Assembly (NCBI GenBank): GCA_964017065.1
Contig: OZ024786.1
Location: 2,664,411 to 2,728,410 of the forward strand
Source of the DNA: Haliclona indistincta
Taxonomy: Eukaryota; Porifera; Demospongiae; Haplosclerida; Chalinidae
Length of the DNA stretch: 64,000 nt
Direction of reading: 5' to 3'
Shown here: one piece after another, positions 12,701-27,700 of the stretch
Layout of the letters: each line of letters starts with the position of its first letter
Position numbering within the stretch: position 1 is the stretch's first letter
Translations under genes and position numbers: made by a program
Notes under the pieces: generated by a model
Seen by the model: only the letters and a program-made list of their open reading frames with translations
What the model was told of the DNA's origin: nothing
Databases searched by the model: none

Positions 12701-15700
12701 ATTGAAGACGCGTTCACATGGACTATGCAAAATGTATCGAATGCGCATTCAATCTGGTTTGTCAGTGTTCACACTGATGAATCCGCTAGAAATCAATGCA
12801 AATTGAATGTGCATTGCATTCGATCCACCTCCAGAGGTAGATTGAAAATGGATTGAAAGCGAATTGAGACTCTAGCGTGTGGGTGCACACCGTCGTGAGT
12901 AGACAAAAGGCGCTTGGTGGTCTAGTAAACCTTTGTAATGGACATTTGAAGCATTGTTAAAGGCTAGGAAGAGCGCAGAGTAGCATTTTGAGGCGCACAA
13001 TTCACATTCACTACATGTGAACGCTCGCGATGCGCATTGAATTCGCTTCCAATTCTACAATAGGGAAACAATAGAGATTTAAAGCACATCAAAAGTGTGA
13101 ACGCGCCTTCACGTACTCCGACCCATGGAATCAGATTTCCCCTGCTAGGTAATGTCTACTCGTAAACGGTATTGACTACTCGTAAAAGGTATTGTCTGCT
13201 CGTAAAAGCCATTATTTTGCTCCTTGTTTATAGCTAGTTGCTACTCTGCCCGCAGGTATGCACCCTAGGTAATTGTCAAGGTGCAACATATATACAGTCG
13301 CTTAAAGGAAAAATTTTTTTTTCTCAGCATAAAGATTGATACCGGACGAAATTTAATCAATTATTCTATTACGAATGCAACAAAAATTGGCTATTCCAAG
13401 TTTTTGGAAGGCTAGAGGCTAGCAGGCTCAGTAACACTGGAAGGCTAACAGGCTCAGTAACACTGGAAGGCTAGAGGCTAGCAGGCTCAGCAACACTGGA
13501 AGGCTAGAGGCTAGCAGGCTCAGTAACACTGGAATGCTATAGAGGCTAGCAGGCTTAGCAACACTAGAATGCTAGAGGCTAGCAGGCTCAGTAACACTGG
13601 AAGGCTAGAGGCTAGCAGGCTCAGTAACACTGGAATGCTATAGAGGCTAGCAGGCTTAGCAACACTGGAATGCTAGAGGCTAGCAGGCTCAGTAACACTG
13701 GAAGGCTAGCAGGCTCAGTAACACTGGAAGGCTAGCAGGCTAACAGGCTCAGTAACACTGGAATGCTAGAGGCTAGCAGGCTCAGTAACACTGGAAGGCT
13801 AGAGGCTAGCAGGCTCAGTAACACTGAAATGCTATAGAGGCTAGCAGGCTTAGTAACACTGGAATGCTAGAGGCTAGCAGGCTCAGTAACACTGGAAGGC
13901 TAGAGGCTAGCAGGCTCAGTAACACAGGAAGGCTAGCAGGCTAACAGGCTCAGTAACACTGGAATGCTATAGAGGCTAGAAGGCTCAGCAACACTGGAAG
14001 GCTAGTGGCTAGCAGGCTCAGTAACACTGGAAGGCTAGAGGCTAGCAGGCTCAGTAACACTGGAATGCTAGTGGCTAGCAGGCTCAGTAACACTGAAATG
14101 CTATAGAGGCTAGCAGGCTTAGCAACACTGGAATGCTAGAGGCTAGCAGGCTCAGTAACACTGGAAGGCTAGCAGGCTAACAGGCTCAGTAACACAGGAA
14201 GGCTAGCAGGCTAACAGGCTCAGTAACACTGGAAGGCTAGCAGGCTAACAGGCTCAGTAACACTGGAATGCTAGAGGCTAGCAGGCTCAGTAACACTGGA
14301 AGGCTAGAGGCTAGCATGCTCAGTAACACTGGAAGGCTAGCAGGCTAACAGGCTCAGTAACACTGGAATGCTATAGAGGCTAGCAGGCTCAGCAACACTG
14401 GAAGGCTAGTGGCTAGCAGGCTCAGTAACACTGGAAGGCTAGAGGCTAGCAGGCTCAGTAACACTGGAAGGCTAGCAGGCTCAGTAACAATGGAAGGCTA
14501 GAGGCTAGCAGGCTCAACAACACTGGAAGGCTAGAGGCTAGCAGGCTCAGCAACACTGGAAGGCTAGAGGCTAGCAGGCTCAACAACACTGGAAGGCTAG
14601 AGGCTAGCAGGCTCAGTAACAATGGAAAGCTAGAGGCTAGCAGGCTCAACAACACTGGAAGGCTAGAGGCTAGCAGGCTCAGTAACACTGGAAGGCTAGA
14701 GGCTAGCAGGCTCAGTAACACTGGAAGGCTAGCAGGCTCAGTAACAATGGAAGGCTAGAGGCTAGCAGGCTCAACAACACTGGAAGGCTAGAGGCTAGCA
14801 GGCTCAGCAACACTGGAAGGCTAGAGGCTAGCAGGCTCAGTAACACTGGAAGGTTAGAGGCTAGCAGGCTCAGCAACACTGGAAGGCTAGAGGCTAGCAG
14901 GATCAGTAACACTGGAATGCTAGAGGCTAGCAGGCTCAGTAACACTGGAAGGCTAGAGGCTAGCAGGCTCAGTAACACTGGAAGGCTAGCAGGCTAACAG
15001 GCTCAGTAACACTGGAATGCTATAGAGGCTAGCAGGCTCAGCAACACTGGAAGGCTAGTGGCTAGCAGGCTCAGTAACACTGGAAGGCTAGAGGCTAGCA
15101 GGCTCAGTAACACTGGAAGGCTAGCAGGCTAACAGGCTCAGTAACACTGGAAGGCTAGCAGGCTAACAGGCTCAGTAACACTGGAATGCTAGAGGCTAGC
15201 AGGCTCAGTAACACTGGAAGGCTAGAGGCTAGCAGGCTCAGTAACACTGGAATGCTATAAAGGCTAGCAGGCTCAGCAACACTGGAAGGCTAGTGGCTAG
15301 CAGGCTCAGTAACACTGGAAGGCTAGCAGGCTCAGTAACAATGGAAGGCTAGAGGCTAGCAGGCTCAGTAACACTGGAAGGCTAGAGGCTAGCAGGCTCA
15401 GTAACACTGGAAGGCTAGCAGGCTAACAGGCTCAGTAACACTGGAATGCTATAGAGGCTAGCAGGCTCAGCAACACTGGAAGGCTAGTGGCTAGCAGGCT
15501 CAGTAACACTGGAAGGCTAGAGGCTAGCAGGCTCAGCAACACTGGAAGGCTAGAGGCTAGCAGGATCAGTAACACTGGAATGCTAGAGGCTAGCAGGCTC
15601 AGTAACACTGGACGGCTAGAGGCTAGCAGGCTCAGTAACACTGGAAGGCTAGCAGGCTAACAGGCTCAGTAACACTGGAATGCTATAGAGGCTAGCAGGC

Positions 15701-18700
15701 TCAGCAACACTGGAAGGCTAGTGGCTAGCAGGCTCAGTAACACTGGAAGGCTATAGGCTAGCAGGCTCAGTAACACTGGAGTGCTAGAGGCTAGCAGGCT
15801 CAGTAACACTGGAAGGCTAGCAGGCTAACAGGCTCAGTAACACTGGAAGGCTAGCAGGCTAACAGGCTCAGTAACACTGGAATGCTAGAGGCTAGCAGGC
15901 TCAGTAACACTGGAAGGCTAGAGGCTAGCAGGCTCAGTAACACTGAAATGCTATAGAGGCTAGCAGGCTTAGCAACACTGGAATGCTAGAGGCTAGCAGG
16001 CTCAGTAACACTGGAAGGCTAGCAGGCTAACAGGCTCAGTAACACTGGAAGGCTAGCAGGCTAACAGGCTCAGTAACACTGGAATGCTAGAGGCTAGCAG
16101 GCTCAGTAACACTGGAAGGCTAGAGGCTAGCATGCTCAGTAACACTGGAAGGCTAGCAGGCTAACAGGCTCAGTAACACTGGAATGCTATAGAGGCTAGA
16201 AGGCTCAGCAACACTGGAAGGCTAGTGGCTAGCAGGCTCAGTAACACTGGATGGCTAGAGGCTAGCAGGCTCAGTAACACTGGAATGCTAGTGGCTAGCA
16301 GGCTCAGTAACACTGAAATGCTATAGAGGCTAGCAGGCTTAGCAACACTGGAATGCTAGAGGCTAGCAGGCTCAGTAACACTGGAAGGCTAGCTGGCTAA
16401 CAGGCTCAGTAACACTGGAAGGCTAGCAGGCTAACAGGCTCAGTAACACTGGAAGGCTAGCAGGCTAACAGGCTCAGTAACACTGGAATGCTAGAGGCTA
16501 GCAGGCTGAGTAACACTGGAAGGCTAGAGGCTAGCATGCTCAGTAACACTGGAAGGCTAGCAGGCTAACAGGCTCAGTAACACTGGAATGCTATAGAGGC
16601 TAGCAGGCTCAGCAACACTGGAAGGCTAGTGGCTAGCAGGCTCAGTAACACTGGAAGGCTAGAGGCTAGCAGGCTCAGTAACACTGGAAGGCTAGCAGGC
16701 TCAGTAACAATGGAAGGCTAGAGGCTAGCAGGCTCAACAACACTGGAAGGCTAGAGGCTAGCAGGCTCAGTAACACTGGAAGGCTAGAGGCTAGCAGGCT
16801 CAGTAACACTGGAAGGCTAGCAGGCTCAGTAACAATGGAAGGCTAGAGGCTAGCAGGCTCAACAACACTGGAAGGCTAGAGGCTAGCAGGCTCAGCAACA
16901 CTGGAAGGCTAGAGGCTAGCAGGCTCAACAACACTGGAAGGCTAGAGGCTAGCAGGCTCAGTAACAATGGAAAGCTAGAGGCTAGCAGGCTCAACAACAC
17001 TGGAAGGCTAGAGGCTAGCAGGCTCAGCAACACTGGAAGGCTAGAGGCTAGCAGGCTCAGTAACACTGGAAGGCTAGAGGCTAGCAGGCTCAGCAACACT
17101 GGAAGGCTAGAGGCTAGCAGGATCAGTAACACTGGAATGCTAGAGGCTAGCAGGCTCAGTAACACTGGAAGGCTAGAGGCTAGCAGGCTCAGTAACACTG
17201 GAAGGCTAGAGGCTAGCATGCTTAGTAACACTGGAAGGCTAGCAGGCTAACAGGCTCAGTAACACTGGAATGCTAGAGGCTAGCAGGCTCAGTAACACTG
17301 GAAGGCTAGAGGCTAGCATGCTCAGTAACACTGGAAGGCTAGCAGGCTAACAGGCTCAGTAACACTGGAATGCTATAGAGGCTAGCAGGCTCAGCAACAC
17401 TGGAAGGCTAGTGGCTAGCAGGCTCAGTAACACTGGAAGGCTAGAGGCTAGCAGGCTCAGTAACACTGGAAGGCTAGAAGGCTCAGTAACAATGGAAGGC
17501 TAGAGGCTAGCAGGCTCAGTAACACTGGAAGGCTAGCAGGCTCAGTAACAATGGAAGGCTAGAGGCTAGCAGGCTCAACAACACTGGAAGGCTAGAGGCT
17601 AGCAGGCTCAGCAACACTGGAAGGCTAGACGCTAGCAGGCTCAGTAACACTGAAATGCTATAGAGGCTAGCAGCCTTAGCAACACTGGAATGCTAGAGGC
17701 TAGCAGGCTCAGTAACACTGGAAGGCTAGCAGGCTAACAGGCTCAGTAACACTGGAAGGCTAGCAGGCTAACAGGCTCAGTAACACTGGAATGCTAGAGG
17801 CTAGCAGGCTCAGTAACACTGGAAGGCTAGAGGCTAGCATGCTCAGTAACACTGGAAGGCTAGCAGGCTAACAGGCTCAGTAACACTGGAATGCTATAGA
17901 GGCTAGCAGGCTCAGCAACACTGGAAGGCTAGTGGCTAGCAGGCTCAGTAACACTGGAAGGCTAGAGGCTAGCAGGCTCAGTAACACTGGAAGGCTAGCA
18001 GGCTCAGTAACAATGGAAGGCTAGAGGCTAGCAGGCTCAACAACACTGGAAGGCTAGAGGCTAGCAGGCTCAGTAACACTGGAAGGCTAGAGGCTAGCAG
18101 GCTCAGTAACACTGGAAGGCTAGCAGGCTCAGTAACAATGGAAGGCTAGAGGCTAGCAGGCTCAACAACACTGGAAGGCTAGAGGCTAGCAGGCTCAGCA
18201 ACACTGGAAGGCTAGAGGCTAGCAGGCTCAGTAACACTGGAAGGCTAGAGGCTAGCAGGCTCAGCAACACTGGAAGGCTAGAGGCTAGCAGGATCAGTAA
18301 CACTGGAATGCTAGAGGCTAGCAGGCTCAGTAACACTGGAAGGCTAGAGGCTAGCAGGCTCAGTAACACTGGAAGGCTAGAGGCTAGCATGCTCAGTAAC
18401 ACTGGAAGGCTAGCAGGCTAACAGGCTCAGTAACACTGGAATGCTATAGAGGTTAGCAGGCTCAGCAACACTGGAAGGCTAGTGGCTAGCAGGCTCAGTA
18501 ACACTGGAAGGCTAGAGGCTAGCAGGCTCAGTAACACTGGAATGCTAGTGGCTAGCAGGCTCAGTAACACTGAAATGCTATAGAGGCTAGCAGGCTTAGC
18601 AACACTGGAATGCTAGAGGCTAGCAGGCTCAGTAACACTGGAAGGCTAGCAGGCTAACAGGCTCAGTAACACTGGAAGGCTAGCAGGCTAACAGGCTCAG

Positions 18701-21700
18701 TAACACTGGAAGGCTAGCAGGCTAACAGGCTCAGTAACACTGGAATGCTAGAGGCTAGCAGGCTCAGTAACACTGGAAGGCTAGAGGCTAGCATGCTCAG
18801 TAACACTGGAAGGCTAGCAGGCTAACAGGCTCAGTAACACTGGAATGCTATAGAGGCTAGCAGGCTCAGTAACACTGGAAGGCTAGTGGCTAGCAGGCTC
18901 AGTAACACTGGAATGCTATAGAGGCTAGCAGGCTCAGCAACACTGGAATGCTAGAGGCTAGCAGGCTCAGTAACACTGGAAGGCTAGAGGCTAGCAGGCT
19001 CAGTAACACTGGAAGGCTAGAGGCTAGCAGGCTCAGTAACACTGGAAGGCTAGCAGGTTCAGTAACACTGGAAGGCTAGCAGGCTAACAGGCTTAGCAAC
19101 ACTGGAATGCTAGAGGCTAACAGGCTCAGTAACACTGGAAGGCTAGCAGGCTAACAGGCTCAGTAACACTGGAATGCTAGAGGCTAGCAGGCTCAGTAAC
19201 ACTGGAAGGCTAGAGGCTAGCATGCTCAGTAACACTGGAAGGCTAGCAGGCTAACAGGCTCAGTAACACTGGAATGCTATAGAGGCTAGCAGGCTCAGTA
19301 ACACTGGAAGGCTAGTGGCTAGCAGGCTCAGTAACACTGGAATGCTATAGAGGCTAGCAGGCTCAGCAACACTGGAATGCTAGAGGCTAGCAGGCTCAGT
19401 AACACTGGAAGGCTAGAGGCTAGCAGGCTCAGTAACACTGGAAGGCTAGAGGCTAGCAGGCTCAGTAACACTGGAAGGCTAGCAGGTTCAGTAACACTGG
19501 AAGGCTAGCAGGCTAACAGGCTTAGCAACACTGGAATGCTAGAGGCTAGCAGGCTCAGCAACACTGGAAGGCTAGAGGCTAGCAGGCTCAGTTACACTGG
19601 AATGCTAGAGGCTAGCAGGCTTAGCAAAACTGGAAGGCTAGAGGCTAGCAGGCTCAGTTACACTGGAATGCTAGAGGCTAGCAGGCTTAGCAACACTGGC
19701 TACACTTGCTACTCTCGACTTCGACAGAGACGTTTCAACTGCTAGGCTACTCTGTGACACTGATACAGCTACTCTTCCGCACGAGAAGATTGCCGTTTTG
19801 TGCTGTATATAAAACTGGACGGCTCTCGGTAAATAAGAAGCTTGTAGTTACAAACATATGTTGTCAGTGTGTATTGCAAGTTGCTTGCTGCTGGCACTGG
19901 TGTTCATAAATCAAAGTCAAGCTCACCGCTGCATTCATTGAATGTACTATTTACAATTATACATGTGTGGGTGCAACTCTATCCAGTCATTTTAACTGTG
20001 GTAATAAGATGTGTTGGCAGATGTGTTAACCCTTGACGCATGTGCAAGACTGCAAGGGTTACGGTACTTGCTTTGTCATTCATTCAATCATTTGTTCATT
20101 CTGTTCATCGAGCTACAGATTACTTCTATGCGTAGTCTGGAAGCCCCGCCCTTTCGCATTTCAGTGGAAGGGTCTGATGTCAGTAGTATCAAATAGTTGT
20201 ACCAGTCGCAGGGATTTCTGCAATCCAAATAGATTGCAGTAATGCATGGCGGAATCGATTAATCATGAATATTTTTAATGCATTCACAAGGCAAGAACGT
20301 TCGCCTAGAATTCATGCTTCACTGGCTGCAGTAGACACGCTGTACACCTGATTTTCACCAAGCAATGTCTGGAAGGAGCTACTGAACGTACTAGTTGTGA
20401 GTAAGAATGCTATAGAGCTGGCTTGTACGCTTGTCTTTGTAATCAGAACACTACACATGGTGCAAAAAGGGTCTGTGCCTTGCCTGCTTTCCATTGGTGC
20501 TTCAATAAGATGTCATAGTTTAATGTGTAACCTGACCGTAGGTTGCTTCTTCCGCCAATTCTGTGAGCTAGATCGATAGAGCAAACAGCATACTGGCTGC
20601 CGCCATTTTGTTACTATACTTGTCACGTGAAAAATTGATGTGCTTTAAATTTCACCTATATAGGTCTGTCTAGGCCTAGGTGCTACTCCTGGGATACCAA
20701 CTATCTAGCACAATTGAGTGTCAAGCGCAACTGGTGACGGTGTTTATCTGTGGAGAAGCATACAAGCGCTGAATACCAGGTTTGTTGTTGCTCATAGCTA
20801 ACCGTGCTTGCCCGCCAGTCATTATAATTTCTGACAATAGGGTCCAGTTGTCCATGTTTCTTCTACCTAGCAAGTTGTCTGTGTTTGCTTCTTCTAACTA
20901 GCTGTCATCAAGCATAGTAAAGGGTGATTGTTTACTATTCAGTGTGATTAGTGTGTTGATGTTTCACACTCACACAGTTGGGGAACCAAAAACACAACTC
21001 AGAACTTCTACTCCTACAATCATTCCTATGCTGGATTGGATAAAGTCGATGGCAATGTTACACAGATTCGGAGAACTATAGCAACTGAAGATAGTCGTTT
21101 ATTTTGTTTTATGTGATTTCAAGTTCAGTTCACAAAACATTGTTCAAAGAATGCTATAGGTTGTAGCCGGGTTGTAGCTAGTAACTAGGCTGTCACAAGC
21201 TTGTATACAACCTAATCTCAGATTATAACTAGGTATACTTACAGCATGAATTTGCCTCGCGCAGTGATGAGACCAATAGGCACATTACCTATAATTAACT
21301 CTTCTACACCTGCGCTTTCTCTCCCGTGCCAAAGCCCTGGATCTTGCTAAAGCATCGGCGGTAGTGCTGACGAGTGAGTCTGACGAATCGCTGTCTCTGG
21401 GCAAATCGCTGTCGTCCATTTTAATGGATGGTTATTAAAGAACGTAGTGTTTATGAAAGAACGTCAAGTAGACCCCGAGACCCCGCGGGTTCCAAAACGT
21501 GACATATATATATATATACATACAAACATACAATTTCGAAACTGTACTACGCGATCAAATGCCTCGCGCTAAGGCGCTCGGCAACAAGGCATTACAGCCA
21601 TGGTTTTGACAGGCTTGTCACAACCTCGTCAACAAGCTTGTTACAACCTCAATACAAGCTTGTTCACCAGGTTGTCACAACTAAAAACAACCTTGACATT

Positions 21701-24700
21701 TTCACACACATTGATGAAAATTAGGGGAGGCCAGACAGTTATAGAAGCTAAAAATTATTCTAAAAAACTATTCTAGTATTGTATGAAGGCAAGCATAGTT
21801 CAAGGGGGGAAACCCTGACTATAGCAAAATGCAATGAACAAGCTGTTGTATAAAAGGTACATGCTGTTGTACTGAAGCTAAGCAAAATAAAGCACCAAAG
21901 GTGCAGATGCCTCGGTGGAGTAGCATGTATGCTAGCATGCAATCAGCAGATGGATGAGACAGCAAGTGTGCATGCAGTAGATCCATGGAAGCATCAAAGC
22001 AGTACAATGGAAGCATGCAGGCTGCAGTAGACTAAGTGGCTAAGTACCAGACTAAGTGGCAGGGCAACAGACTAAGTGCCTAGTGACTATTTTTTGACTG
22101 ACAATAAAAATTATAATAATAATTACTATTACAAAATTATTTTTTTACTATGTGGTTAATGTCAGGTATTATTGATTATTGCTACATGTTGTACTTGCAT
22201 TTGTGGAGCCTGCCACAGGAATGCAAACGAAACTGACTGAAGCACCAAATTAAAAGTATTAAGTAGTACGCATCAAATTGACTGATACACAGAATACTAA
22301 TTACATAGCAGATGCACTATTACATACAGTAAAAGCACTTAGTGCTCCGTGTGAAGAAGGGCCGACGATCAGCTTGCTGGCTTCAACTAAAGAGACTGTG
22401 CTTTGAAATACAGTGAACGGTACATTCTCGAACGTCTTGTTAGCTGGCAAAGGTGAGTAGCAAAGCGGTAGTCACCCGAGACACATGGAGACGTTACTAC
22501 AGTAACGTACAGTAAGGTGGTAGTGTGACCTCATGTGCTTACTGACATGACCACGATTGTCGTGATTCACCGCCATCACTATCGTAGTGTGACCTGGGTC
22601 TAACCAACACATGTCTGTTCGGAAATGTTTCAATTTTCGTTGCACTTATAATTCGATGATTTAATTTTCAAGGCTGGACACAACCTCGAAATAAAATCCC
22701 CTCGGAAATATTTGAGTGCATCACAGTAATGATTAACAGTATAATATTAGGTATAGATTGTACACATGTATTGTATGAGGATGAATGTTACTCACCAATG
22801 CTGCTACTGATAACATCACGGCCTCTTGGTGCACCTGTATAGAGTAGTAAACTTAAATGTCTAGTATAAACGTGGTAGTAGTGTATAATCAATGCATTTT
22901 GCATATCTATACTGTCTGGTGTAATGGACAGTATGGACTCAGTGTTGCTGACCAGACACTTGTGCCCGTCCATTGTATATACTCATACCATATTTCCTCT
23001 ATTAAACGCCTGCATGGGCATTTATTTTTTCCAAATGCTTCTAGCAGAAAAATACTCACTAAAAATATAAAATTCAAAACCAGGACTTGAACCCACAACA
23101 TCAGCATTGCTAAGGTAACTGCTCAACAACAACACGCCATTAGCACTACTTCGTGAAGTCAATGTTATTTTGTACCCATGCAGTGTCTATTAGCGATCTG
23201 GCTACTATTAGACCATAAATCTAGAGTTTGATTGCTCAATAGTATGGTGTCTAGATCTCGTACTGTCCACATGAAATCTTATAGTGTAAAGTTCATAGTA
23301 AACTTTTAATTACTACGACTTAATAACAACACAATCATGGTGTCCTCGAAAAACGGATGAAGAATTAACAATGCGCTTTCCTTCGACTCTGGTGACTTCT
23401 CTGGGCTCTCTACCATCTTGAGCACTTAGGCTAAACTGTGGTCTAAACAGGTTAGACGACGAATCATCGGTAACTACGAGATTTAGAACGCCTTGGAAAT
23501 ACATGTAGAATAGACACCCTCGCGTTTCGTGCGTAGGGACGTCTATACATCGGTTTCCGCAGCATTCTGAATCCAGTAGTTACCTTGATTTGACGTCTAA
23601 CCTATATTCAGAACCCAGCTTATAATATAGAGAAAATACGGTAGTTTGAATAGAACAGTGACACAGTATCTGAACAGTCGAATTACCAGTTTTTAAATAA
23701 ACAGTGTAGCATTGTACACTGTACTACTAAAATAGAACAGGGACTCTGCTGCAGCTGTTTAATTTTGTGACTTCCAATTATTGACCAAATACTTGTGCAA
23801 TGGAAATATACAGGTGAAGCAATAATACATCATATCATAGTGCTCTAAAATCGTTGTTGTCGGCGCCCACTGTCAAAGCTAGAATCCTTCAAAACACATT
23901 TGAAATGAAGCGCCTCTGTGCTTAGTGCTGTAGTGTGCTTTGTAATGATCGTAGACACAGAAATATTTGAGTGAGAAATATTTCGATTATTATCTATTCA
24001 AGAGACTTAAAATTTGATGGTGGTCATCATGGTCATCAAAATGAACTTAACAAAATTAATTTTTTTCTTCGCACGCAAAATTGTCATTAGTATAGTCAGG
24101 CAGAGTTTCTCTGGCAAGTCTCTGCATTCGTTGATATCATGTTTATAAAGACATCTAGAAAGCTACAATGGAGATCATACAAAAACTCCATCATTGGCTA
24201 CAGCAGAAACAGTAGTTGACTAACGGAGTTTGTGCTGCTGATACACGGTCTACAAAGGATCTGGCAGCTCATTAGCTCGAGCCACAGGGTTGAAAACTAA
24301 GTGCTGGAGAGATATGGTGTAACTGGATTTACGTGCCCAACGGTGTAGCTAACTCAGTAAACAACACGTGTCCGTTTGGTACTATAGTAGTTGCACTTAT
24401 AATTAGATGATTTAATGGTCTTAGGCTCGAAAACGTAATCCCTCAAAATCCATTTTCTATGGTAGCTTGAATATTAAATTGATGTCAACAAATTTTGTTA
24501 CACTGTATAGATTTTATTCTTTCCTGGTTAACCCTTTAACCCCTATTGTCGCCTTTTAGTGACATACATGCTTCAGATACCATAACTTTATCAAAAAGTG
24601 TTAAAATATCCCAAAATTAAGCTTAATTGAAGAATACAAATAACCCTAAAAAATCCTGTGGTTTTCAGCGCTCTCCGCAAAATGTTATGGCGCCGGCATT

Positions 24701-27700
24701 TCTCTGGCTAGGGTGCAAACTTCGCAACATTATTTTTAGGAGGAACAAAACAGTAGCCAAGAAAAATTGGTCATTTTTATGGCTTCAGGGTGCTCGGAAA
24801 ACACATTTTTACGCATTCTCTATGATCTGGGCTACATTTTGCACTCTCCAAAAACACTGCTATTTGTATGTACTTTTCAGTAACCAGCCCCAAAGTACTA
24901 ACTTTGAGCAAAATTTGACGAGGTCATTGCACTTTATCGGCTTCACTTTCGAAGTGGGAGGGGCATATCGACCGACTTGAGTGTGGGCAATTGCGGCTAC
25001 TCACTGGCGCAAAAGGACGCAAATTTGAGACAAGTAGCACAAAAGACACACGAGATATTCACGAGAAAAGTGGTCAGCATTTACGAGGTTAAAATTTCAG
25101 CAAGATAATTTAGTAATTAATGGGTTAAATAATATACCTATATCTGAACTTTTTAAAGTACATGTACATCAGTGTACTGTAAATCCTTTTTAAAAGCTGT
25201 GGGCGTCTAGAACATAAGCAAGGTTTAGGAGGGTGTATATACAAGTAAAGTAAAAAAGTTTTAATAAAAACTAAAAAGTGTAGGGATGACGCTTGCAAAA
25301 GTAAAGGAACAAGATGGCATGATGCTTGCAAAAGTAAAGGAACAAGATGGGATGATGCTTGCAAAAGTAAAGGAACAAGATGGGATGATGCTTGCAAAAG
25401 TAAAAGTCCCAAGTATCCCTACATCAGCGGCTTGCTGCGATGACATGCAACTGACAAATGCGGAATCCTCTTCCTATACCTTTTACAACCGTCAATTACT
25501 TAATCGGACTGCGTCTTCTAAAACACAGATACCTCTAATTATTTACAACTGTCAACTACTTCATCGGACTGCGTCCTCCAAACACAGATACCTCTATTTA
25601 TTTACAACCGTCAATTACATCATCGGACTGCGTCCTCCAAACACAGATACCTCTAGTTATTTACAACCGTCAATTACATCATCGGACTGCGTCCTCCTAA
25701 ACACAGATACCTCAGTCTAGTTATATACAACCGTCAATTACTTCATCGGACTGCGTCCTCCTTCAAGCCGCTGATGTAGGGATACTTGGGACTTTTACTT
25801 TTGCAAACATCATCCCATCTTGTTCCTTTACTTTTGCAAGCATCATCCCATCTTGTTCCTTTACTTTTGCAAGCATCATGCCATCTTGTTCCTTTACTTT
25901 TGCAAGCGTCATCCCTACACTTTTTAGTTTTTATTAAAACTTTTTTACTTTACTTGTTTTTGTTCCTTTTTTGATCACTATCAGTTTGAACTTAGCTGTA
26001 TTCTATGCTATAGCTTTTATTTCATTTTTACAACTGTGTGAGCAGCAGATACTAGTCTAGTAGATCAGAAGGTGCATAGCCTCTAGACAGAGAGTCAAGG
26101 AACATGGAATGTTATTATCGGCAATCACAAGAATAATGAACTCGGAGAGGTTAGAGAGGTTGAGAGTATGAGTTGACAACATGATATTTCTTAGCACTGT
26201 GATGGATGAAGAAAGACTAACACTAACAACTCAGTGTATGATGCCATGGCTAGTCCGTAGACTAGTCCCAGGCTTGCATGTTGATGTTGATATCACGATC
26301 ACAGAGGCTTCTAGCTTGTTACAATGTCCAGTTGTCAACAGCACAGGGTCCTATGGGTATAGCCTACGCCGGGTAGTGTAAGAAACTAGTAGCCTATGCC
26401 CCAGGCCGCGAGATCGGGTAGCCACCGTCGTCCGGTTCGCGCCTGCCGTGGGTCATGATGTCAGCATAGACAGATCAGTGCTACCCAGGGTATAGTATAC
26501 TGCTTGTTCATACCTCTAGGCTCTACCTTGCGCGCTGAAGCGCCCAGAGCAGAGAGAAAGCGACAACCGAGTTCAGTTTCAAAACTGATGTGGGCGGAGT
26601 CAATGATCAGCAGCGACAAGAGGGTTAATTAATGGAATCGCTCTAACTGTCCAAAACGGTCCAAAACCCATGTTTTTCAAGGATTATTCGTTTCTTGTAG
26701 TGTTTGATGCCTATCTAAGAAGTAAGTGCACTACCCCAGATGCATACACATGCGATGGTGCAGGTTTGGTAGTGATTAGTTCTCTCAAGACAGCGCTAGG
26801 CTTACTGAAAGAAGAAGAAGAAGAAGAAGAAGAAAGAAGATGAACAATTCGCGTGGGCGGCGATTTTAGTTTACCACTTTAGAAACGTCTGCCAGCTTCG
26901 CCAAAGATATTTTCTTGCTCAGAACAATCGTCTGATCAATCCTAGATGTCTGGAATCTCGAGAAACGCTAAAACAGCGAAGATCTGCAACGGCTCTCTGA
27001 GAGTCGCCATCTTGATTTTCGTCGTCAAGCAAGCAGTCCCGGCGACTTTCATAGACTTCCTGCAAGCGTTCGCACTTCAGATTCCCTCATAGACAGTTAA
27101 AATGCAGTAGAAATGTATAACAGTAGAGATATGTGCGAAAACTCATTTTCACACATGAGTAGCCGCCATCTTAGTTAGAGGTCATCCCTACATATCATTG
27201 CCGATCGGCAATGATAATTAAAGTCCATTTTCAAATCAATATGCATCTATACTTTTACTCAAGTACAGTAATACTCCAGGAGTGGAGGCGTCTATTCAAG
27301 GAGGGCTTCTATTTAAGGATTTACGGTACTTGTATATTGCGACAATGAGATTAGCTCTATTGATTCACACTAACAGATACTACTGTATGCTTGGCTCCAC
27401 CTACTGAGGGATAATAACATTTTCAAACAACAACAAAAGTGTTTCAGTTTCTAATCACATGTACATCAATTATTCCAAAATACTGTAATGAACTACACAC
27501 TGTATATGTACTAGTAACTTACCAATAGACTGAAGATACTCTTGAGCATCTGATTTATTTTCTTCTATTGTCCAGTCCAATGGAGTCCCACCACCCTAAT
27601 GTAAGAGAGTTACAATAATGTGATAGTCAGTGATACATGTACTAAACACCATCTGTAGCTACATTATACATGTTTGGTTATCATGTGAACTAGCTTGTAT

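Noticed and set aside
14455..18402. Open frames of Leu-Leu-Ser-Leu-Leu-Ala repeats on the minus strand
   Set aside because: The 33-base minisatellite unit is a multiple of three, so frames stay open by chance; they close at the 26-, 34- and 35-base variants.
23080..23160. tRNA gene
   Set aside because: A B-box match (GGGTTCAAGTCC) exists on the minus strand, but no cloverleaf, acceptor stem or good A box could be drawn; kept only as a hint of a tRNA-derived repeat.
24627..24980. 117-codon plus-strand frame as a gene
   Set aside because: Lies inside a TTAA-flanked repeat, no recognisable domain, and the surrounding sequence is AT-rich with no splice context.
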